Assembly (NCBI GenBank): GCA_018136815.1
Contig: CM030945.1
Location: 780,605-844,604, forward strand
DNA from: Isochrysis galbana
Lineage: Eukaryota; Haptophyta; Isochrysidales; Isochrysidaceae
Direction: 5' to 3'
Length of the DNA: 64,000 bases
Shown: positions 44,325 to 55,476 of the stretch, piece by piece
Numbering within the stretch: position 1 is the first letter of the stretch
Layout of the letters: each line of letters starts with the position of its first letter
Made by a program: the position numbers and the translations under genes
Notes under the pieces: generated by a model
Seen by the model: the letters and a program-made list of their open reading frames with translations, nothing else
Told to the model about the DNA's origin: nothing
Databases searched by the model: none

Positions 44325-45211
44325 GATTATTGTCTATTGTTTCTTGCTGTTAGCATTGATGCCGTATGCACATACTCAACACTCATTCACTCACTTGCAC
44401 TACTATCATCAAATACTATTGAGCCCCTAATTGCGACGCCATTGGCATGCTTTCTCTTTCTCAGCTTAGCTGGATGTTTCCTTATTCTTTGTTGTGCTGG
44501 TGCTGGTGCTTGTGGTGGGCCCTTGCTGCTGCCTTCTACATCACATCATCCATCCTCATCCTCGCCCTTGCCCTCTCCCTCTTCTCCCCTTCCCACATCA
44601 GCTCCCTCACTACTACTTGCGCTGCCCGAGTTGAGAGATGACGAGCCGGAGTAGTTGTCATTTGGGCCTGACCAATTATTGTCGTCCGACTCCGACATGC
44701 CCAAACTTGCACGACAAGTTTGCCATTCTTGTCGCCAAAAGGCACCCAAACTTGTACAGACTTTTGTCACTCCGAGGACAAAAAATCCGTCCGCGTCCAT
44801 TGTAGCACATGCGCACGCCACACGCCACCGCCCGGTTAATTGTTCATTGCTCATTGCGTGCACCTGCTAGACTACCGGCTCTAGCCTGCTACTTACCAAT
44901 GAATGAAGGAGAGGTGGACATAAGAGTTGAATTACATATCCATTTCATGCACTCTCACTTCTCTCACACACGTTTGGACTTATTGTAGCGCAACATCACA
45001 GCAGACTGGATTTGATCTTCCAGGCTAGATGCACTGTTGCTGCCGTCCTCATCGGAAAACACAACTTATCGCTGTGCTGAACGAGAGCGAGAGCGGCTGC
45101 TGCGCTTGTGGCGGATGCCTGCGCAAGATGTGGTGGGAGGAGGGCATGAACGTGGTTGATGGTTGAGAAGCGCGTGAATGCGCGAGAATGCTAGCCCGGT
45201 CACTCACTATG
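44323..45211. other. Intergenic with a dispersed repeat
   Basis: 44655-44760 resembles the reverse complement of about 47440-47540 (shared words GGGCCTGACCAATTA and CCCAAACTTGCA), a diverged repeat. No gene was supported. Confidence 0.45.
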
Positions 45212-46310
45212 TAGTCGGCCATGTGTGGCCCCGACAACTACGCTAACGTCACCCGCCGATGGGCCCGAGTGCCCAACTTTCGGAGGCGACCGGGCGCGCT
45301 GCCGGTGCTTTCTTGGCCACCCACTGGGACAGAATGGCTCAGCAGGCACCATATGCAAAGGTGCCGCCCTTGCAGCCACGCCAATCGCCGCCGCCGCCCG
45401 CGCGCATCGCGCCGTAGTCGGCCATGTGTGGCCCCGACAACTACGCTAACGTCACCCGCCGATGGGCCCGAGTGCCCAACTTTCGGAGGTCGGAGGCGAC
45501 CGGGCGCGCTGCCGGTGCTTTCTTGGCCACCTACCGAGACAGAATGGATCAGCAGGCACCATATGCAAATGTGCCGCCCTTGCAGCCACGCCAATCGCCG
45601 CCGCCGCCCGCGCGCATCGCGCCGTAGTCGGCCATGTGTGGCCCCGACAACTACGCTAACGTCACCCGCCGATGGGCCCGAGTGCCCAACTTTCGGAGGC
45701 GACCGGGCGCGCTGCCGGTGCTTTCTTGGCCACCCACTGGGACAGAATGGCTCATCAGGCACCATATGCAAAGGTGCCGCCCTTGCAGCCACGCCAATCG
45801 CCGCCGCCGCCCGCGCGCATCGCGCCGTAGTCGACCATGTGTGGCCCCGACAACTACGCTAACGTCATCCGCCGATGGGCCCGAGTGCCCAACTTTCGGA
45901 GGCGACCGGGCGCGCTGCCGGTGCTTTCTTGGCCACCCACTGGGACAGAATGGCTCAGCAGGCACGATATGCAAATGTGCCGCCCTTGCAGCCACGCCAA
46001 TCGCCGCCGCCGCCCGCGCGCATCGCGCCGTAGTTGGCCATATGTGGCCTCGACAACTACGCTAACGTCACCCGCCGATGGGCCCGAGTGCCCCACTTTC
46101 GGAGGCGACCGGGCGCGCTGCCGGTGCTTTCTTGGCCACCCACTGTGACAGAATGGCTCAGTAGGCACGATATGCAAATGTGCCGCCCTTGCAGCCACGC
46201 CAATCGCCGCCGCCGCCCGCGCGCATCGCGCCGTAGTGGGCCATATGTGGTCCCGACAGCTACGCTAATGTCACCCGCCGATGGGCCCGAATGCCCAAGT
46301 TTCGAACACG
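45212..46310. repeat. 203-bp minisatellite, five full copies plus a diverged sixth
   Basis: Units start near 45212, 45415, 45625, 45828, 46032 and 46235, each with GTGTGGCCCCGACAACTACG-like starts and CGCCAATCGCCGCCGCCGCC near the end. The second unit carries a 7-bp duplication (GGAGGTC). The period is not a multiple of 3 and the same peptide appears in successive frames, so it is not coding. Confidence 0.95.
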
Positions 46311-48068
46311 ACAGCAAGCGCTGGCGACGTTTTCCGCTCCTCCTCTTGCTCTTGGCGATCTACCATGCATCTTATCAAAAGATGCCGCTCCAGCAGCCCA
46401 TTTCATCGGCCTTGTGGCCTTGGCGCACGCCATTGCGCGGAAGGCGCAGGTGAGAGGTGAACACCCCACACATCAGCTCGCTAGATTTCGGATCGCCGGT
46501 CGGCGTGAACGCCTGGGGCCCGGCCAGGCGCTTTCTGGGGTTGTAGACGGGCCTGGAACCGCCCGGTCGCGGCCGGCCCGTCGCGCTGCACGGCCACCAG
46601 AGGAGCTGCACCTCGAGGCGTCTGGGCGAGCGCTTGTCGACGTCATTAGGGGCCATGGCCCTGGGCGTCGGGCCGGATCGAATCGCGGCATTCCTGCGGT
46701 ACGAGGGGCCAGGATGGGTCAGTATGAGCGTGTGCGACCCTCAAGAGCCAGCGTGCGACCTACCAGTGACCCCCCACCCTGCTCGCGAGAGCTCTGGGCT
46801 CTGCATGGCCACCACCTCCAGGCCATTCTTCGGCCGATCGCGGGCGATCGGACGTCGCGGAAGCTCCGCGTTTCTTATAGTGATGCGCCCTACATTCACC
46901 ACTCCGATTCACTCCCGTGAGCGCCCGCCCCAATCTCCCAAAATAGCCCGCCACGCGCGGGGGAAGGGAGGGGGGTCCCTCACCGACGCCATTGCCCTTC
47001 GTGGGGCGGGAGGGGGTCGTTCGGAGGGGGGAGGGAGTTGGCGGGGCAGGTAGGGGGGGACCCTAAGGAATCCTTGGACACCCAGGGGAGGTGGGAAATA
47101 GTGGTTAAAATGAGTGAGTGACCGGGCTAAGAATGCATGCAGCAGGCGTGCAGGCGTGCAGCGGGCAACCTGGAGGCTGGGGTGGGGGCGGGAAAGGCGC
47201 ACCACTTGGCAGCGGCATGGGGGCGACCCTGTCTCTCTTCCCAAGGCGCACGCACGTATACAGTGGCGTTACGATAATGAAATGAGCTGTAACTATAATA
47301 AACGGGTACATGTACAAACGAGTATAACCTTGCCTCCCCCTCCCCCCCTCCCCCCTCCCCCCCCCTCCTCCCGCCCAAGGCCCACGGGGCGCGCTAGGGC
47401 CGGGTTTTGTTTTTGCGTCCCGCCTCCCGCTCCCGCCCAAACTTGCACGGACTTGCGGATCTTGCAGTAGGCCCCAAAACCGACCCAAACTTGCAAACAA
47501 GTTTCGCAATAATTGGTAATTGGTCAGGCCCAAGTTGTCATCGAGTCATTATGGGAGCAAGGGGTTTGCGAGATGTGTATGTGTCTATGCACCAGCACAC
47601 GTCAAGGTGTAAGGGCAAGTGCGCTGAGGGGTGTCGCGATAGTACCAGGCTAGTGGTAGTTGTACTAACGCTCAGATGTTTTATTATTATTAGGGGCTCG
47701 GGTTGATGTGTGCATGTGTGTGTGGGGGGGGGGGGTCGGGCGGGGTATTCCTGCCCGAGAGAGAATTCAGGGCAAATTTATTTTTCAATCCAGTCTCACT
47801 CACTAGAGCGCAACCCAAGTCATACAGCACATATTTGGGTGAGAAAACCTACACCAGCAAAATGTGGGGCAACTGACAGGCATCGTATCAAACCTGTCGT
47901 GATCGCATTGCCAACAAGTGTCAAGCAATGCGTCGAAGCTGAGAGGGTCCATTTTGTGAAGGCAACAGGAGCAGCAACTAGTCCATTTTTCAATAGGACG
48001 AGCGCCACGATCGCCCAGGCCTAGTTCAAAGAATCTAATTCCGACAGCGTCCTGCCTAACGCTTAAAT
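46311..48068. other. Intergenic, no gene recognised
   Basis: GC-rich unique sequence to 47250, C-run stretch 47330-47380, a family A 3' end at 47545-47695, a G-run (47725-47735), then the 3' flank of the phosphatase gene. No gene was supported. Confidence 0.4.
47545..47695 (+). mobile_element. Family A 3' module, 5' truncated
   Basis: TTATGGGAGC...GTGTATGTGTCTATGC...CAAGTGCGCTGAGGGGTGTCG...CTAACGCTCAGATGTTTTATTATTATTA, about 150 bp matching the last part of the family A copies. The TTA-repeat tail is the same as that of the LINE at 18105. Confidence 0.8.
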
Positions 48069-50445
48069 TTAGGCCATGGGCAACTTTGGTCGCATGATGT
48101 AGTTTTGGCCACCACGGTCACCGCGGAAGGCAGCGATCACACCGCCCGAGAGGGAGTGAGCCTGGAGACCAAACACAATGAGCTTCTCGTTGATGGGCAT
48201 GGACTTGTCGGCCTGGCGCTTGGCGTAACCATCGCCAGCTTGGATCATCCAGGAACCGTCAGCCTTCTTAGCGGTGATGCCGGATGCATCACACGAGCCC
48301 GAGAATTCGTGAGCGCCCGCGCCCGCATTGGTACCGGGGGGGATGCCCACACCAGCCTTGTTGCGGGTGTTGTCGTCACCTCCCGACTGGGCCAGGAAAT
48401 AATATGTCATGGGAGTACCGTCCGTCTCAATCTTCGTGAGGAACGTACGCTCGCCGAAGTCGTTGCTGCCGTCCTCCTGAATGACGAGGTAACCATCGGA
48501 ACTGTCGGAAGAGCCATACCACTCAAGGCCATCGACATCCTCGAACGTGACCTTGGCGGAGTCCGTCACGACGCCATCCGCCGACACCTTGTAGTTGTCG
48601 GACATGGTCTTCTGTGTTTCGCCGTTTGCCTTGACGCCCTTGCCGCCGAGCTGGATCTGAGAGGTAATGTCCTGCTCACCCTGAAGCAGAGTGTATGACG
48701 CTGGGATCTTTGAAGGCATGCCTGAGTTGAGCAGAGAGGTGATGCCTTCGAATGCGTAAATGCCGAAGTGGCCGGCAGTCGAGCCCTGCACATACCGCGG
48801 GTTGCCGTACGGATCGGGCGTATTGTGCTCGGTCTTAGCGCCGGCACAGTCGCGTCCGCACGAGTTCCAGAAGGGGATGCCGTCGGCAGTGAGGTGCTGG
48901 TAAGCCCATGAGCCGTCATGCATGAACGTCTTCACCTCGCCATCCCACTTCCAGTCGATCGGATAAAATGCTCCCTGGATTGTGGAGCCTGGGGGGTTCA
49001 CCTTGGAATATGCGTCGACAAATAGGCCGCCGGCCTGGTCGGTGGCGAAGCCATAGAGCTGGCCGTAGGCCAAACCATTACGAGACAGGAAATCGTTGGC
49101 TGGCTCGCCCTTGGCATTCAAGCCCTTCTTGCCAATGTAAAGCCGCGACGGCACGACGTCTTGGGGCCACACATATGGCGTACCATCGGGGCGCATGCCC
49201 ATGGCATTCTTTCGGCCTGCCTCGCTACCCGAGAGGCCGAAATTGCCGTTGTAACCAGACGGAGAGAAGCAGACGTAGTCGGGGTGCCCGCAGTTAATCT
49301 CCACGATCTTCTCGAAGCCACCAAGCGTGAAGGCACCAGTGGCATACATGTTGCCTGTGGCGATATCAACGACGTGCGCTGGGATGCCGGTGTAATTGGC
49401 ACCGGGGCGGAAGTTGGTCCACTCCTCGTTGGTGATGAACAGATCGTCCTCGACGCCAATGCCGGGGCCCCACTGGTGCTTCAGCTCGAGGTGAGCGGAA
49501 CACAGTGACTGCATCACCCAATCCGCCGACTCGGGAGGCAGCATTCCCTCCGACATGATGGTGTTCCAGCCCGCATTGCAGCCATTGGGATCGGTATTGG
49601 AGAAGTGAGGATGAGCTGAGCAGCCACTCGCCGAACGGGGGCCAATCAGGTCGCCCTTCAAGTTGTACGCGTTCTTGATCAGGTCACCGGCGCCAAGCAC
49701 CATGCCCTCGGCAGAGTCAGCATTGTTCATGAAGTTGGCGAACTTCTCACGGTCGTAGTCCACGTACATGACGTGCGACCCCGTGAAAGAGGCGCCGTTG
49801 TGGTTGACAACGAAGGGATGAGAGTCGCCCGCCCCAAGGCGAGTCGCCCCGGCAATGGGGCCGTACGACTCTGACTGGAAGATAAAGCGGATCACATCAT
49901 TGTTGAGGAGATAGATGCCCATGCCATCTGGCACGCCTGCCAGCATGAAGCCCGTCTTCGGATCGAACTCGCCGACGGTGTTGAGCACTTTGATGTCGGC
50001 AAATGGATAGTCGGTATCGCCCGAGTAACCGTCCGCCACCACGGCATTCGGACTGGCCGAAGCATCGGTTGCCTCAGCAATTTGCGCGGTGTGGTAGCCG
50101 ATGGGCTTGACATTCATCTGCGATGCAGCAGCATAGGGGCGTGGGCGCGGAGCATGACGCTAACGCGCAATGCGCACACACGCGGAGGTATCATCGCGCC
50201 GGAATCATAAGTAGCAGGCTTGGACGGAACGCTCATGCTCGCACCATGATCTCGTTGAGCGCCATTGGCGAGGGGCTCTGCGCGCGTGCCACCATCTGCG
50301 CCATCATCTTTGCGGCATCGAGCGTGTCGAACATGGTGGGCTCGGGGCAGGTAGGCTGCTCGCCGCCGTGGGGCATCGACGAGAAGCCCTCGACAGCGGC
50401 CGGCCACAGTGCGGCGAGCGTGAGGTACTTGGCCATGGGCGCCAT
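48069..50445 (-). CDS. Secreted alkaline phosphatase, PhoX/EHAP1-like (2 exons)
   Basis: Minus-strand exon 1 50445-50245 encodes a signal peptide (MAPMAKYLTLAALWPAAVEG) and a short Met-rich linker. A GT-AG intron (50244-50118) leads to exon 2, 50117-48069. Total about 749 aa; the start could also be 50436 or 50484. The body has the layout of the DUF839/PhoX group and of the algal EHAP1-type phosphatase described in Emiliania huxleyi. Family-like segments are GVPDGMGIYL, GDSHPFVVNHNGASFTGSH, GIGVEDDLFITNEEW, EDVDGLEWYGSSDSSDGYLVIQEDG and HSLSGGVIAAF. PhoX enzymes are calcium (and iron)-dependent and release phosphate from organic monoesters outside the cell. In algae such genes are often induced by phosphate starvation; no regulatory motif for this was seen. 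Family assignment rests on my recognition of these segments. Confidence 0.86.
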
Positions 50446-51225
50446 TCCTTGCCAGACAGAGGTGATGGAGGCGACGACGACCACTCCCTGCCGATACGGA
50501 TGACGGGGGACGCAGCGGATGGCGCCGAAATCTGGGTCGGCCTACTTTGGCACTAGCTACAGACAGACTTGAAACGATACGAATCTAGAAGGCGGAGGGT
50601 GGAGATCATTAGTAGAGATTCGTGGAATCTCCGCCTCGGATGAACAGGAAACCCCCAAGCTGCCGTCGGGGCTTGTTGGCGGCCAGCGCCGTCGGCCCGT
50701 CGGTTCTTGCCTTTCCCCCTCCACTTCGCGACTCTTCTCGCCTCCTCCAGGACTCTCTCGTGCAGCCATAAGCCTTGAGTTGTTGCGCCCCGCGCGCGGA
50801 GAGCGCCGGCCGCGCGGAGCGCCTTCTTTGCTTCTTTGAGGAGAAAATTCGGGGTTATACCTAGGATTAAAGTTTTTAGATCTGCTCTACAGTATGGGTG
50901 CGCCATTAACCCTAGTACTTCCGTAGTCCGCGAGGCGGACGATCGGACGTTCTTAGTACATATGGCTATACTGTGAGCCCCTAGGGGCCTCAGGAGGGCC
51001 CCAGGGGGCCTCCTGAGGCGAAATGGGCCCCCTCCTAGGCCTGGGTAGATGTCCCACTAATAAATTCGTCAACGATGCTTGGTTCTTGGTTTTGGAAGCG
51101 CGGGAGAGCATTGCCACGAAAGGTTGGCGCGAGCCCGTTTCCCTCCTCTCCCCCCCTCCCCCGCCCTTTTCCCCCACGGGTCCTCTCCGTGACCAAACAC
51201 CACCCCCTCCCTTTTTCACCTCTCG
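50446..51225. other. Intergenic, no gene recognised
   Basis: A minus frame at 50553-50906 (118 aa, basic) has no motif I can name. 50975-51045 carries short palindromes of AGGGGGCC/GGCCCCCT. CT-rich at 51140-51220. Confidence 0.4.
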
Positions 51226-52529
51226 TAGGGCGGTCAAACAGCTATTTTAACTTCTAAGGGTGAAAATTGACCAAGTCAAGATTGAGGATTCATTACGAGA
51301 TTTTTGGATATGGTGACCGGATAGGTGTAACTAGCACATATCCGGTGCCCTTGGGGCCCTAGACCCCCCACGGTAGCCCCCACAGCGATGCGTAACCAGA
51401 AAACGCGCAAATTGGCCAGAAATCACTATCGCGGAGGGCCGACGTCCGACGCGAGCGCGGGCGAGCGTCGGGCCGCTAATCGACGCGTACCCGGCGCAGC
51501 GTGCCTCGGACAGCCACAGCCATGCGCGTAGGCTGCCAGGAGCGCCTCTTACTGCCCCCCATGCCCGCCGCCGCCTCATCGCAAATCGCCCCCTCGCGTC
51601 CCTCGCTAGCGCGCCAACGGAGGGGTCCCGGAGCGCCCGAGTTAGGCGTGCGCCCGGGCGCGCTGCGAAAGCTTTCTTCGCCATCAGCCCGGTGTCCGGG
51701 CCAGCCAGGACATTGAGTGAGCAGAACCCGCCGCGCCAGCGACGCCAATCGCGCCAGCCGCGCGCCGGTGCCTCGTCGCAATCCACCGCCTTCCAGAGGA
51801 GCCCTGGCCGGTGGCCCATCGGACACCCCTCTCCGAGGCGACATCGCAGTGGACCGATGTCCGAAGGAGCCCTCTTCACAGTCGATTTGAGCACAAACGA
51901 CAGAAGAAACCGGGCGTTTACGAGAAAATCAAGTGTTTTATTTTTGTTGATCCAATCATTAAAATACTTTGGATTTGACCTTTTTTAGAGCTGTTATGGC
52001 ACATTATCACGGTCATAGGCTTGATATGACCGTTGGTCGCTCACACGACATCGCACGGGTCATGCCACGTACAAACATCATGAGTATACGAAGCTCGATG
52101 CCATTGATGCAACATTTTGATCGCTCGGAAGTGCGGCAAATCACCGTCACCGTCCAGCGTCGATGTCGAAAGCAGACTGAGTGTTCATTTACGTGAGTGG
52201 TCATTTAAAAACGGGGGGGGGGGGGGATGTGCCTCGATTTAGGCGCTTAGGCGAGCCTCTCGGCAAGGCCGATCGCTTTCGCCACTAGGCCGAGGTTGTC
52301 GCTCATCTTTAGTCTTCCCTTGTCGTCTTCCGTAAAGATAGGCGTGCTGAGCTCCGCTGATTTTTAATCTTAGGTTTTCTACCCTGGGCCGCCGTGCGGG
52401 TGCGCATTGGACGATAAGTGTTCGACGGGGTAAGGCCCCTCACCAGGGTAGTGAATCTTATTAGCGTGGATTCTAAGGCTGGGATATAGTGTCACCCTTA
52501 GAAGTTAAAATGCCTTTTTTACCGCCCTA
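51226..52529. mobile_element. DNA transposon-like element with long terminal inverted repeats (1.3 kb)
   Basis: The left end TAGGGCGGTCAAACAGC..ATTTTAACTTCTAAGGGTG (51226-51268) is the near inverse of the right end CACCCTTAGAAGTTAAAAT...ACCGCCCTA (about 52490-52529). TA lies at both edges, so a TA target duplication is possible. It has no transposase. Inside are a degraded segment reminiscent of the 203-bp minisatellite (51460-51780) and a LINE ORF2 tail. Confidence 0.75.
52243..52488 (-). pseudogene. LINE ORF2 C-terminal fragment (frameshifted)
   Basis: On the minus strand, YIPALESTLIRFTTLVRGLTP, then AAQGRKPKIK, and in another frame LSTPIFTEDDKGRLKMSDN and VAKAIGLAERLA. These match the ORF2 C-terminus at 62151-62498 and 54785-55199. 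It lies inside the inverted-repeat element. Confidence 0.8.
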
Positions 52530-53289
52530 GCCGTGTGTCCCAACCGTGTCGCCCTCGAGCTCCGTCGCACTGCGCATTGCTGACGTCCAGCAGGGAGGCG
52601 TGAGCCCAGTTGTCTTCTGGATGACTGGAGCCTCTTGTTGTTCAACGAGGTCATGCGCTTCGACCACCCGGCGCTCCTCTTCCTCCCCATCTCTCTCTCT
52701 CTCTCTCTCTGTGTGTGTGGGGGGGGGGTGAGCGGCGCGGTGAGCAGAGTGCGTGTGCGTGTGAGTGAGTGACCCAACGCAGAGGGCCGCATCGCAACCG
52801 GCCTACATCGTGTGTGTGGGATATGTGCGCGTCCTCCGCCGCAATTCTAGATTCTAGCGCAAACGACTGTATCATTCCGGTGCTAAAAAAGCGAGCGGAT
52901 CCACACTGACGCCCAAGCGTCAACTCAAAGCTTACGCGAGCACAGCTCGTTGCGCGCGTCGAATCGGTCGAATCCGAATCAACGACAGTTGATCTGTGCG
53001 ATGGGCGATGGGTGTGGGTGTGGGTGCACCCTCTGGGCCATGAGCGGGGCGCTGGGGCCCTCACCTGCTCGAGGAATAGGCTCAGCAAGAACCACCACTC
53101 AGACGCCGCGCCGAACCTCCGTCTCTAGGCCGGCTGCACTCTACTAACCCCAAACATAAAGTGAACGCGCGTTTTTTTTTCACCTAGACTACTTGCTACT
53201 TTTAGAGTACAAAGCAGTCCAATCACCTGAACACCAGGCCAACCTTCCCCAAGTGTGATTCACAACCTGGCTTGTTTCCCTCGTTTCCG
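52530..53289. other. Upstream region of the FKBP gene
   Basis: CT/TG microsatellite at 52690-52730; several short frames without motifs. One plus frame near 52600-52690 (LLLFNEVMRFDHPALLFLP) looks protein-like but no gene could be built around it. Confidence 0.35.
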
Positions 53290-54060
53290 ATGCCGCGTCG
53301 CACTGTGCTGTGTCTCCTCCCTATGCTGCTGGCCACTCTCTGTGAGTGCTCGAGCCTCGGCGCGCTGGGCCTGTTGCGCGGCGGAGCGTGGGTTTCGTCT
53401 AAGCCCAAGATCGACACGGACGAGGCCAAGGCGCTCTACGCGCTCGGTTGTAACGTTGGGCGCCAGCTTGGCGATCTCGACTGCTTCAGCTCGGATGAAC
53501 TGGACACCATTCTCTTCGGGCTCAAGGACATCCTGACGCACACGAGCTCGCGCGTCGAGCTCAAAGACTACCTGCCTAAAGCGGCAGAGATGTTTAAACG
53601 CCGTGCGGAAGAAAAGGCTTCGGAGGCGGCGGCAGCTGGGCAGGCAGCGTTGGAAGAGGCAGTAAAGGAGGAGGGCGCCAACAAGACCGCATCAGGGTTG
53701 GTAATCAAGACTCTCTCCGAGGGCTCAGGCGCCATGCCTTCCTCGGCCGACCGCGTTCGCGTCCACTACACCGGTCGACTGACCAATGGTCAGGTATTTG
53801 ACTCGTCCATACCGCGTGGTGAGCCCATCGAGTTTGCACTTGCGCAGGTCATCAAGGGATGGAATGAGGGCCTCCAGCAAATGAAGGAAGGTGGCAAGGC
53901 CAAGCTGACGATCCCGCCCGAGCTCGCCTACGGCGACCGCGGCCATTCGGTGATTCCGCCCAACTCGACTCTCGTTTTTGAGGTCGAACTCATTGCTGTT
54001 CTGCCGGGAATCTCCAAGGATTCCGAATCCAGCGCGATGAACGACCAAGACGTGGAGTGA
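53290..54060 (+). CDS. FKBP-type peptidyl-prolyl isomerase, Mip/FkpA-like
   Basis: A single exon of 256 aa from ATG 53290 (an upstream in-frame ATG at 53272 adds six residues). Signal peptide about 1-20 ([20 protein letters not shown]). Residues about 48-125 are a helical FKBP_N dimerisation-type domain ([13 protein letters not shown]...[20 protein letters not shown]). Residues about 140-240 are the isomerase domain with [53 protein letters not shown] and [13 protein letters not shown]. Key FK506-pocket residues (Y, F, D, W, Y) are present. It catalyses prolyl cis-trans isomerisation during protein folding. The two-domain form is common in bacterial periplasms, so secretory pathway or plastid lumen is likely here; the leader does not decide. 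Confidence 0.94.
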   Translation: MPRRTVLCLLPMLLATLCECSSLGALGLLRGGAWVSSKPKIDTDEAKALYALGCNVGRQLGDLDCFSSDELDTILFGLKDILTHTSSRVELKDYLPKAAEMFKRRAEEKASEAAAAGQAALEEAVKEEGANKTASGLVIKTLSEGSGAMPSSADRVRVHYTGRLTNGQVFDSSIPRGEPIEFALAQVIKGWNEGLQQMKEGGKAKLTIPPELAYGDRGHSVIPPNSTLVFEVELIAVLPGISKDSESSAMNDQDVE

Positions 54061-54363
54061 AGATAATTGCGTGTATTGAGTCTTTCATTCAGCTCGGTAC
54101 TAGAGCGCGAGGAGTTGTTTATTGCATGATTCATTGTCGTTCAACGACGTCTCGCACACATTTATGTGGCATGTGATGTGCGAGCCTCCGCGCACATTGC
54201 GTGCTCGCCCTATACGTTAACACTAACACGTACACTAAGCTGTTTCTAATTTCTAATTTCTTGGTTGCCTCATATTTCTTATTTTCCCCTATTTTTCTAA
54301 TGAAAGTTAGTACCGCTACTGCCACTAGCCACGTACCAATCTAATATACAATGTTATATCCTA
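54061..54363. other. 3' flank of the FKBP gene
   Basis: AT-rich, includes a family A tail word (AGTTAGTACCGCTACTGCCACTAGCC at about 54306-54331). No gene. Confidence 0.45.
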
Positions 54364-54380
54364 GCCAACCCCACTAGCTA

Positions 54381-55199
54381 CTAGCTAAAAAAAACTTCTT
54401 AATATTTAACATTCTCGCCGCGCGCGCGACTCTGCAACTTAGCTATGCAGCCTCGCCCGCAACTCTCGCCCCCCCTCCACCTGCCTTGCGGCCCGTCCCT
54501 CGTGCGCTACCTAGGGGCTGGGTGTTAGGGGTTTCCTGTAGCAGACGGCGTGTACCGATCCCCGTTGGGTTTTTCTCGACTTCCTCCTGCGCCACCGGGC
54601 TATCGGTTATAGTGATAGTGTTGTCTTTTTTTTTTGAATCTGGGGGCCAGGTAGTGTGTCTCATTGGGTCTGAGGGCCGGGGTCGGGTAGGTGGGTGGAT
54701 CGAGGCGGTGGTCTATGTGCTGTTAAGCGAGTCTATCCGTTATGTTAAGCGCTTGTGCAATCGCGGCCAGATTCGTGCCGAGCGTTAGGGTGTTAGGGTT
54801 CCTTTGTCATTGGTCGTAAAGACGGGGGTGCAAAGATCGCGCGGGGACTTGAGTTTCGGTTTTCTCCCTTGGGAGGCTTTAGTGGTGCGTGCGGTCGAGG
54901 TCCTGTCCGGAGGTTCAAGGCCTCTGACGAGGACCGTGAATCTGTTGAGGATCCTCTCGATGACCGGTATGTGGTGAAAGGCGTAGTTATCGAATTCCAC
55001 TTTGTAGAAATCGCCTATTATGTATCTCCATGCTATGAGGTAGAGGGCTTTGAGGCTGTCGGGCGTTGGCGTGCTCGGGTACGCGAACAGTCTATCCTTG
55101 ATCTTTTGGACTGCTGTTCGGTTCCTTTCCGGCGTGTATCCTGTTATGGCTTCTATGGTTTGAAATATTTGTTGTGTGGAGGGGCATCTGGCCAGGTGC
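54381..55199 (-). mobile_element. 5'-truncated LINE insertion with 17-bp TSD
   Basis: TSD GCCAACCCCACTAGCTA at 54364-54380 and 55200-55216. Minus-sense content: the ORF2 C-terminus, a 3' UTR with an A-run (about 54632-54641 on + as T), then the roughly 235-bp class-2 module (54625-54391) ending in a T-run. The TSD encloses both, so the module moved as the LINE's 3' end. An imperfect 5-bp hairpin (CTATC...GATAG) opens the module. Confidence 0.85.
54785..55199 (-). pseudogene. LINE ORF2 C-terminal fragment
   Basis: Minus frame with HLARCPSTQQIFQTIEAI (rest of the zinc knuckle), KIKDRLFAYPSTPTPDSLKA, LYLIAWRYIIGDFYKVEFDN and QGRKPKLKSPRDL. Same order and spacing as the pieces at 59186-59343 and 62151-62498. 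Confidence 0.88.
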
Positions 55200-55216
55200 G
55201 CCAACCCCACTAGCTA

Positions 55217-55476
55217 ATTGGACACAACGTTTTAGTCCCGGAATCCCGCCATGCCACATGCCTGACAAGCCGCGCCAGGTGTCTGTCCGAGTGATACTGG
55301 GGGGCGGGGGCACTGTCCCCTCCCCTCGATATTTGTTCCCCCTTTAGTGCACGCACCGACCCTGCGCACCCCAGCACGCTCCCTCCTCGAGGCTCCACGC
55401 TCCACGTCCACGTACGTTGGGGGAAAACCCCTTTCGGGTAAAACAACAAACAACCAACAACGCAAGACGCAAGGGG
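55217..55476. other. Spacer
   Basis: No gene or repeat recognised between the LINE insertion and the MITE. Confidence 0.35.

Noticed and set aside
44012..44654. Cys-Val repeat frames
   Set aside because: Product of the TG microsatellite.
45212..46310. CRISPR-like array
   Set aside because: Units are about 200 bp and contiguous without unique spacers, in eukaryotic DNA.
45221..46453. Series of overlapping frames (MCGPDNYANV...) in the tandem array
   Set aside because: The 203-bp period is not divisible by 3 and the same peptide recurs in different frames, so it is a by-product of the repeat.
46291..47053. Frames of 140-209 aa in GC-rich spacer
   Set aside because: Arg/Ala/Gly/Pro composition only, with equal frames on both strands.
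50553..50906. Minus frame of 118 aa, basic, possible LINE piece
   Set aside because: No RT, endonuclease or zinc-knuckle motif that I can name.
52540..53150. Possible small gene before the FKBP (segment LLLFNEVMRFDHPALLFLP)
   Set aside because: No start, splice sites or stop could be fitted around it and it runs into a CT/TG repeat.
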